Assembly: GCA_029961685.1 (NCBI GenBank)
Contig: JARWKL010000016.1
Coordinates: forward strand, 13,212,157-13,276,156
DNA: 64,000 nucleotides
Direction of reading: 5' to 3'
From: Aristolochia californica
Taxonomy: Eukaryota; Streptophyta; Magnoliopsida; Piperales; Aristolochiaceae
In this document: positions 57,180-64,000 of the stretch, one piece after another
How the letters are laid out: the number at the start of each line of letters is the position of its first letter
Position numbering within the stretch: position 1 is the stretch's first letter
The notes under the pieces: model-generated
Database searches by the model: none
What the model saw: only the letters and a program-made list of their open reading frames with translations
What the model was told of the DNA's origin: nothing
Made by a program: the position numbers and the translations under genes

Positions 57180-58799
57180 TGCCGGACCACTTCCCATTTT
57201 CCCTAGTCCCAAGCCACTTCGTGCCCTAACACATCCGAGTCCCGAGTTCGTTCTCGACTCGGACGATTTTTTAAAAATTAAAACGGGACCCAACTCAACC
57301 TAATGTTTTTGCGAGAATGACAATTCTAAAATCAAGAGTTTTAAACTTTTTGGACTCATAACAAAGGATTTTACAAAGTGTGGAATTGTTTTGAAGCTCA
57401 AAAACAACTTTCAAGAGGCCTCTCAATTGGCTTAGCAGAATGCAATTTCTATCATAGTCCACTAAGTAGATAAAAATGAGTTCTTCAACTTGCTTCATTA
57501 ACTAAGAGCCATGGAGGCTTAGTCAATTAAAACATCTTAGTAAGATTAAGCATCCATGGTTCTTAATTGACTAAGAAATGTAAAATTTTGAAAAAGATAC
57601 CCTTTTGGAGCTCCAAAGAGGTTTTTATAATATTTTATTATATTCTCGGATGTTCTAAAATTGCACTTTTGGTTTTTAAGTGTTTCTCAACATCCCAATA
57701 ATGTCTCATAGGAATGTTTTAGCCTAAAAAGCATTCAAAAGCTACTTCCTTTCAAGTTCTCTATAATTTCAAACCATCGTTGAGAGTTCAAAACTCTGCT
57801 TCAAGGTTCCTCTCATCTTTTCAAAAAGTTATACTTGAGCCTTTAATTTTTAAATCTTAAATGATTTAGCTTGACTTTTATCTTGTACTTGATGCTTTGA
57901 ATTTTCGTATCATATTTGGCTCAACACATAAAAAAATTTAGCTTCACATTTCAAATCTCTAATTCAATTAAATACTCATGTGGTCATATTTTCGAATATT
58001 AGCTCGAGTTAATTAAAAAGAGCTTCATTATTTTAAATCAAAGTTTACACTATAAATTGAGTTGATATTTCCTCTTGGCATTAAAATCAAGAAGTGGGTG
58101 CAATTCATATTGTTGTATCAGCCTACTTAAGAAGAAAATATTGAGTTAAGCAAGTAAACCTTGCTTCTGTACTCAAATAAATTTTGTGTGGGTAAAGGTC
58201 AATCCATTAACTCATAATTAGACAAACTTTTGTAGTTGTGTACAAACTAGAGGGTGGTATTTGTTGCCTTGTAAGTCTTTTTAGCTAAGTGTAATTGTGA
58301 TCTTTGTGGCCTTAAGCTGTAATTAGGCTTGTGTGTGCTCCTTCATGTTATTTTCATAGTGAAATACAACTTTGATGTGTAAACACCTTAGGAGTAGATT
58401 AGCAATTTGTATTTGGGTTGTGAACAACAACAAAAAAGACAATTTTCATTTTTTGTAGATTGATTGATTTAAGTTTGCCCTCTACATAGAGTATTCCATA
58501 GTTTTTAAGTAAAAAAAGTTAAAATTTTGTCGCCCACTAATCTCCTCCTCTTGCTTTATGTCACCAAGACCTAATAAGTGGTATTAGAAAAAGTATACTC
58601 AGGAAACCTACTCTTATAAATTTCAGGCATAGAAAAGATCCAAATGGTAAGTTCAAGTACATCCCTTGTGTTTGACATTTGTATATCTGCCACAAAACCT
58701 CCTCTTTTTCATGACATCAGTTATATACTAAGAAATACTAGATGAATTGTCTTTTTTTTTTTTTTTTTTGCAGGGTAAGACTTTAAAATTTTGAAAATT
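57180..58799. other. no gene recognised; inverted repeat at 57496-57575
   Basis: The promoter side of the EngB gene. taagagccatggaggctt then agtcaattaa, and ttaagcatccatggttctta then attgactaag, form an imperfect inverted repeat around 57535. Poly-T at about 58749-58770. No protein was recognised. Confidence 0.5.
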
Positions 58800-59404
58800 A
58801 CTAGTTAAGGACTTTTCATTTCAAATGGAAGAATAAAAGGTAGTAAAAAATCTCCTAAGGTATATATGAATGATGAGAAAGTCTCCTTGAGCCATAAAGC
58901 ATTGTGCATGTTTTTTGTGTTGTTTGAGTGCAAAGGAACATTCTAGAGTCATAAGGGCAACTAATGCAAAAACAATTGGGACAAATTAGAAGGCACACAT
59001 GAGGGCACCTTCCTTGTCAAAGAAGTAGGAATAAATATCTTATTGCCCAAATATGACAATTTCAGAACAAAACATGGTTAGTCTATTAAGAAAATAGGTG
59101 AGAGATTAAATAAAATCATTAGTGAATTAGCTCTTCTAGATACAAATATTTTGATCAACAAAAAGCAGATAAAGTCCTTAAGAGCCTACTAAAAGAATGA
59201 CAACCTAAAGTCATGACCATAATTGAAATTAGGAGCATTAAAGAAGTAATTCTTGAAGAACTCTTGGTAAATCTCCTAACCGCAAAGGAATAAACTAAAG
59301 TTAGGAAATTAAATGCAATTGTTCATGGTAAAAATGATTATCCTACTACTAATTTTGATGATGATGACTTGATGATGTTTGTTAGACATTTTAGAAAATT
59401 TGCT
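58800..59404 (+). pseudogene. copia Gag (UBN2-type) remnant
   Basis: Across many stops the plus strand shows AKTIGTN, KEVGINILLPKYDNF-like, KIISELALLDTNI, ADKVLKSLLKE, QPKVMTIIEIRSIKEVILEE and LLVNLLTAKE, which is the UBN2 Gag layout. It is cut off at about 59404, where a different LTR-like sequence (TGTTGAAGTAG) begins. Confidence 0.7.
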
Positions 59405-59584
59405 AGTGTTGAAGTAGTTTGAGTGGCATAAGTTATAATTAGTTTTTAGTTTAAGTGTTCTTTTTTATTCTTATGTATTAAGGAATCCATGCCCTACCTA
59501 TATAAGTAAGAAAGAGAGGAGGATGAGCTAAAACTCTTACTTTCTCTTAACCCCTAAAGTTTTTCTCCTCATCTCAAGCTCTTG
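59405..59584 (+). repeat. possible LTR fragment
   Basis: Begins TGTTGAAGTAGTTTGAGTGG and has CCTATATAAGTAAG and a CT-rich downstream stretch, as in an LTR promoter. No second copy was found in the window. Confidence 0.4.
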
Positions 59585-62440
59585 GCCAGGGATCCTTTTC
59601 TGCTACACCTTCACTTCCACTTATTGATGTCTTATTTGCTTCCCAGTTTCCCAACTTATTATCTGTTAGCCAACTCAAAAAATATTTCAATTGTTCCTTC
59701 ACCTTCTCACCCTTTTCTTGTGTTTTTCAAGATATAACAACGAAGTAAGTGATTGGTGGAAGCCACAAATAGGTGGTTTTATTACTTAGACTTGTCTCTG
59801 GTGACTATAGTTTCCAGTTCTCAGACAGAGGCAAAATTATGGCACAACCGGTTTGGACATCCATCAACAGCATCGATTAAAAAATTATTTCCTTTTTTTT
59901 AAAAAACATTGTCTTGTTTAAATTGTGTAGTATGTCAGTTGAGCAAACACCAAAGGACAATATACTCTCCTCGATCTGAAATTAAATGTGTTGCTCCTTT
60001 TTCTATAATTTACTTTAATGTATGGGGACCATTGAGTGTCTCAAATATTTCACAAGTTAAGTATTTTGTTACTTTGGTGGATGATTTCACTCGAGTCACA
60101 TGATTATTTTTGTTTAAAAAAAGATTTGAGATTTTTTTCGTATTTAAGTCCTTTAATGTCATGGTAAAAACTAAGTTTGGTAAAAACATACAAGTTTTTA
60201 GTTCCGATAATGCCAAAAGAGTATATCTCTAGTGAATTTTGACCCTTTTGTTCGGATAAAGTCATTATCCATCAGACATCATGTGCTTACACCCCTAAAA
60301 AAAACAATGTAGCCCATAGGAAAAACAAACATCTCCTAGAGGTAGCACATGACCTACTATATTCTATGCATGTGCCCTACTTTTACTAGCCTCACACCAT
60401 TCTTTTTGCCTGTTTCCTTATTAATAGGTTGCCTTCTTTAGTACTTAATCATAATCCCCCTATTTATTGTTATTTCTTGTTGAAAACCCTGTCTCCCTTC
60501 CCTTGAAGGTTTTTGGATGCACATATTTTATTCATGACACATCACCCAGAAGAGTAAGCTTGATCCTGAGTCTCTTAAGTGTAGCTTCTTGGGTTATTCT
60601 CGTACCCAAAAATGTTATGTGTATTATAATCCTTCTCTTCGAAAGGTACTTTTCTCTAGGGATGTAACCTTTTTTTAGGACACGTCATTTTATTCTTCAA
60701 AAGATGCTCATCTGGGTCTTTCATCGGTTCACACAACTCTGAGACCTGTTGTGACACTTGATGCAAATTTCCTCACCCCCCCCTAAAGCAGTGGCTGATA
60801 CCACACTTGTGGAGCTTACATATCCCTCCGAGGTAAGCCCATCTTCACTTATCATATTAGGTCCACATTTTGATACTAGGTCCATAGATCTACGCAAGGA
60901 GCATAGGACTTGCAATAGGCCCTCCACTTCTCATCCTCTGTGAAATTTTGTTTCTCACCATAGGTTGTATTTTTCTTGTTGTCAAATTCTTGCATCCTTT
61001 AAGCTCCTAGCCAATACTACCAAAAAGACTAGCCTGTTAGGAGCGGAAGACATAGGTACTTAACCCCAAGACCATAACAGTACACCCCACCTTCGCAAGC
61101 CGACGTCCACGGCGGGTTAACACTCAACGACGGGTGCCGGGTCAAGATCTCATAATCCCTTACGATGACCGCGTCCGGGACTCCCCTCGGGGATTCGAAC
61201 TCATGACGAACCGACGACCATGGTGGCGCAGCGACACTGGCCCAACCACAGCGACACTAGCCCAACTGCAGCTTACCAGTAATTTTAATCCAGCCTCTGT
61301 GCCCTAACAGTAATTTTAGTCCAGCCTCTGCGTGCCCTGGAAATCGAACTCGCAACGTATTGTCTGCTTTAATACCAAATGTTAAGCAACTAGCCAATAC
61401 TACCTAAAAAACCGGCCTATTAGGAGCGGAAGACATAGGTACTTAACCCCAGGACTATAACACATCCATCTCCTCTATCTCTGTCTCACAGTCATATCAG
61501 GAGGCTCTGAGACATCCAAGATGGAAGGCAACAATGGAAGGGGAAATGAATGCTTTATATGAGAATTGGACATGGACCTTGGTTCTAGTTCCTTACGAGA
61601 AGAAACCCATGGGCTGTAAAGAGGGTTTTACCATCAAGAAAAATCTCGATGGTTCTATACCATCAAGAAACCCTAAACTTCTATAGCTCGTCTCTTCCCC
61701 AAGGGCTACACTCAATGCTATGAAGTTGATTATGAGAAAACTTTCTCCCCGGTGGCCAACTTAAATTCGGTACGAATCCTATTATCACTTGCTACAAATT
61801 CTTTTTGGCCGGTATATCAACTCGATGTAAAAATTCTATTTTAAAATAGTAATATTAAGGAGGAGATCTATATTCGTCAACCACATGGTTTTGTGGTAGA
61901 GGGGGAGTTGATTTGCAGATTGAAGAAATTATTATAAGACTTAAAATAGTCTCCTTGGGCTTGGTTTGACAAATTTTGCCAAGCAATGTTGAGGTTTGGG
62001 TTCCATAGATGTTTAGTTGATCGTTCTGTATTTGTCAAGAACACTTTGACATTTTATGTAGATGTTATTGTCTTAATTGGCAGTGATGTGGAAGGAATAC
62101 AAGAAGTCAAAGCAAATAAATACAAGTAATTCAAAACAAAAGAGCTTGGACTTCTTAAATATTTTTTAGGTATTGAGGTCTTCCAGTCAAAACATGAGAT
62201 TATCTTATCTCTGAGGAAGTATGTTTTTGATCTACTAGAAGACACAAGATGATGGGATGGCGATTGATAGATAATCCTATGGATGCTAACACCTAGTTGT
62301 GTGCAAACTCTGACAAAGATGTGGATGTAGAAAAATATCAGAGACTTGTTGGGAAACTCATTTATCTTATAGTGACTAGACCAGATTTAGCATATGCCAT
62401 AAGTGTGGTTAGTCAGTACATGCATAAACTACTGGTTATT
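59585..62440 (+). mobile_element. Ty1/copia remnant, close relative of element 1, with nested TRIM
   Basis: Protease tail (SFSATPSLPLIDVLFASQF), pre-integrase (LWHNRFGHPSTASIKKL, CVVCQLSKHQRTIY), integrase (YFVTLVDDFTRVT; FGKNIQVFSSDNAK), integrase C-terminus (LPLKVFGCTYFIHDTSP), RT (ETFSPVANLNSVRILLSLAT with a lost start, IYIRQPHGFVVEG) and RT palm ([18 protein letters not shown]). Each piece finds its best match in the minus-strand element at 1-5457. A TRIM interrupts it at 60998-61462. Many stops. Confidence 0.85.
60998..61462 (-). mobile_element. TRIM family II, single copy with target duplication CATCC
   Basis: LTRs at 60998-61079 and 61380-61462 match those at 18930-19493 (actatcctgg/ggttaagtacctatg and taggccggt landmarks on the minus strand). 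CATCC flanks both sides (60993-60997 and 61463-61467), and the host copia resumes across it. The internal region (300 bp) is longer and GC-richer, with GAGTTCGAATCCCC at about 61190 and a partial duplication (gtaattttagtccagcctctg, about 61270-61330). The primer site is degraded (TTTGGTATTAAAGC). Confidence 0.88.
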
Positions 62441-62574
62441 TACAAATGCCCCTTGTAGATAAAATATTAAAAAATGCCCCTATGGCCTATTAATTTTTTA
62501 ATTAAAATAAAATAAAGTAAATTGAAGAAAAATAATTAATTAGACTCTTAATAATGTTATTGCGTGCATAACAA
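62441..62574. other. junction sequence between two copia remnants
   Basis: AT-rich, not coding. The first remnant breaks off after SQYMHK, and the second begins inside an earlier part of the RT gene. Confidence 0.6.
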
Positions 62575-63121
62575 TATTATCTTGACTGGGCATGATGTTC
62601 ATAGTATACAAGAAGTGAAGAATATGATATGTCAAAAGTTCAAGACTAAAGATTTGGGTAAGCTCAAATATTTTCTGGGTATAAAAGTCCTTTAGTCAAA
62701 CCATGGAATAGTACTGTCTCAAAGAAAATACGTCTTAGATCTTCTTAAAGAAACATGAATGAAGAGTTGTAGACCAATTGATACACCTATGGATGCGAAT
62801 GAAAAATTGTGTGCCACAACTGGAGAAGATGTTGACACTGGCAAATATCGTAGACATGTGGGAAAATTAATCTATCTCATGGTAACCAGGCCAAATATAT
62901 CATACGCTATGAGCATGGTAAGTCAATTCATGCACAAACCACAAATTACTCACTGGCAAACATTAGAGAGAATACTACGGTACTTAAAAGGTATTTCAGG
63001 AAGAGGAGTGCTATATAAACAACATGGTCACTTCAATATAGAAGGTTTCTCATATGTAGATTGGGCTGGATCACCTGATGATAGAAAATCTATGCCGTGG
63101 CTGAGTCAATTACTGAGTCAT
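62575..63121 (+). pseudogene. second copia RT/RNase H fragment
   Basis: Restarts within RT (NIILTGHDVHSIQEVKNM), so it overlaps the gene region already present at 62040-62430 rather than continuing it. 62759-63121 is open: MKSCRPIDTPMDANEKLCAT, TRPNISYAMSMVSQFMHKPQ, RILRYLKGISGRGVLY and YVDWAGSPDDRKSM, then diverges after RNase H begins. It is most similar to element 1. Confidence 0.87.
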
Positions 63122-63407
63122 TAAGTTTGCTTTTCAAGTTAAATGCAGTAGAGGGGCAAATTTGTAATTTTCCCTTGAACTTTGTGGACATGAACCCTAT
63201 TTAGAGGGGGAATGGAAGGGAAAGAAGGAAGTTTGAATTGAGGTTAATTAGAGGGTTTGAGTTCTCCTAAATGAGCTCAGGGGTTTGCGTTCTCCTTAAT
63301 GAACCTAGGCATTTTCAAGCTTCCTTTCGTCTTGATTTTTTTTTCTTCTCTCTTCTTCCCTACGAATCACTGTTAGATTCGGGACCGTAACAACGTGGTA
63401 TCAAAGG
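63122..63407 (+). repeat. LTR end and primer site of another retrotransposon
   Basis: GGACCGTAACA (ending about 63392) is followed by ACG and TGGTATCAAAGG (63396-63407), a Met-tRNA-like primer site with two changes. The LTR start could be near 63112. There is a CT-rich stretch at about 63330-63360. Confidence 0.6.
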
Positions 63408-63413
63408 TTGAAC

Positions 63414-63575
63414 ATGGAGATTCGGACAGAAAGAGAAATGCAGGAAGAAGAGATGGTTTGGGATACAACATGGAAGACCAGATTTAACCAGCAACTCGAC
63501 CTATTCACGAGAAGGTTGGCGGAGATACTGGCCGGAATAAGCCAAAACCCAAACCGAAGAGGGGAGAGAAGCTAA
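63414..63575 (+). CDS. gag-like leader peptide of the adjacent retrotransposon
   Basis: The ATG seven bases after the primer site opens 53 codons, MEIRTEREMQEEEMVWDTTW, then FNQQLDLFTRRLAEILAGIS. The charged, helical start fits the first part of a gypsy-type Gag. It stops at 63573-63575. Probably a fragment, since kinase sequence follows within 300 bp. Confidence 0.45.
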   Translation: MEIRTEREMQEEEMVWDTTWKTRFNQQLDLFTRRLAEILAGISQNPNRRGERS

Positions 63576-63848
63576 GTGCCAACACGTGTTACAAAACCTC
63601 AAATGCGTTGCCCTCGGGTTTGGAACTCCACGAAATCCAAACCAAGGGAGGGAACTCTGGCGGGAAGGCAGACATGTCAGTTTTGGAAGTGGAGGGGGAC
63701 AATAAAGTTGAGAAAGAGGAAATTTTTGGGAACGTCAGCCCTGTTTCCAAAAATAAACCTAAACCGAAGCCCAAACTCAAGAGCTAGAGCAGAGGCGAAG
63801 AGCCTCGGGACATTGGACTCTTCTTAGGGTCTATTGATTCTGCGACCC
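63576..63848. other. no gene recognised
   Basis: An open Arg/Lys/Ser-rich stretch (63576-63827, plus) may continue the Gag but shows no motif. Confidence 0.4.
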
Positions 63849-64000
63849 ATGGAGACCCCTCATGTCCTCGACGCCGGCACAACCAATTTGTTCAGAAATA
63901 TGAGCTCGGCAGGCTCATCAGTCGGGGAACCTGCGCCAAAGGTTATTACGCCAATCCTGTCGTTGAAGGAAAAATATTCGCCGTCAAGGTCATCGGCAAG
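63849..64000 (+). pseudogene. CIPK-like protein kinase, N-terminus (runs off right edge)
   Basis: The ATG at 63849 starts METPHVLDAGTTNLFR. With one missing base the reading moves into KYELGRLISRGTCAKGYYAN, then PVVEGKIFAVKVIGK. This is the CBL-interacting kinase start: Gly-rich loop (usual GRLLG.GTFAKVYYA, here with Gly to Ser and Val to Gly changes) and the VAIK lysine (AVKV). The frame break and loop changes argue for a decayed copy, but only 50 codons are visible. These kinases relay calcium signals from CBL sensors. Confidence 0.72.

Overview
This is nuclear DNA from a flowering plant. The evidence is spliced eukaryotic genes with GT-AG introns, many LTR retrotransposons primed by the initiator-Met tRNA, two families of miniature LTR elements (TRIMs), a hAT-like transposon and long AT-rich intergenic stretches. 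No bacterial, phage or CRISPR feature is present. The species cannot be named from the sequence.

Host genes are few. (1) A well-supported minus-strand gene at about 52750-56831 encodes an EngB/YihA-type GTPase, with ten exons and intact splice sites. Its basic N-terminal extension carries an exact-length 70-codon tandem duplication, and its 5' end is unresolved. (2) Three exons of a HAD-superfamily phosphatase lie on the minus strand at 18285-20689. The first and last parts are missing or unrecognised, and its introns and upstream side are packed with retrotransposons. (3) The right edge (63849-64000) holds the ATP-loop start of a CIPK-like protein kinase with a one-base frame break. Weaker exon candidates are at 17053-17290 and 32734-32912 (both minus) and 29859-30835 (plus, a possible small secreted peptide inside a hAT-like insertion).

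Layout. 1-5457: minus-strand Ty1/copia element with its 5' LTR, inserted in a minus-strand Ty3/gypsy element (5458 to about 8850). 9098-9787: tandem TRIM (three LTRs). 9788-13652: plus-strand copia, 5' truncated, with its 3' LTR. 14131-14320: hAT-like end. 15700-16420: AT-rich tandem repeat. 18285-20689: HAD exons, with a second TRIM family in both orientations inside an intron. 21342-26177: complete copia with 160-bp LTRs and target duplication CTCAG. 26391-31506: minus-strand non-autonomous LTR element (duplication GTCTT), itself split by a 2.1-kb hAT-like insertion. 32734-33960: exon, LINE and gypsy scraps. 34581-37222: plus-strand copy of the same non-autonomous family (duplication CTTCA). 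40310-46835: SIRE-type copia with an env-like region and a long LTR studded with TGATCGATCA palindromes. 46843-50680: two more pieces of that LTR, one of them split by a complete 2375-bp non-autonomous element (47650-50024, duplication CTCAA). 51315-52165: gypsy protease/RT remnant. 52750-57180: EngB gene. 58800-63121: stacked copia remnants containing a TRIM with duplication CATCC. 63122-63575: LTR end, primer site and gag start. 63849-64000: CIPK fragment.

The transposon genes are almost all broken by stops and frameshifts, so the window reads as a graveyard of nested insertions around one clearly working gene. The points most worth following up are the palindrome arrays in the SIRE-type LTRs, the multimeric TRIMs bounded by a single target duplication, the non-autonomous LTR families with internal minisatellites, and the possible peptide gene inside the hAT-like element.
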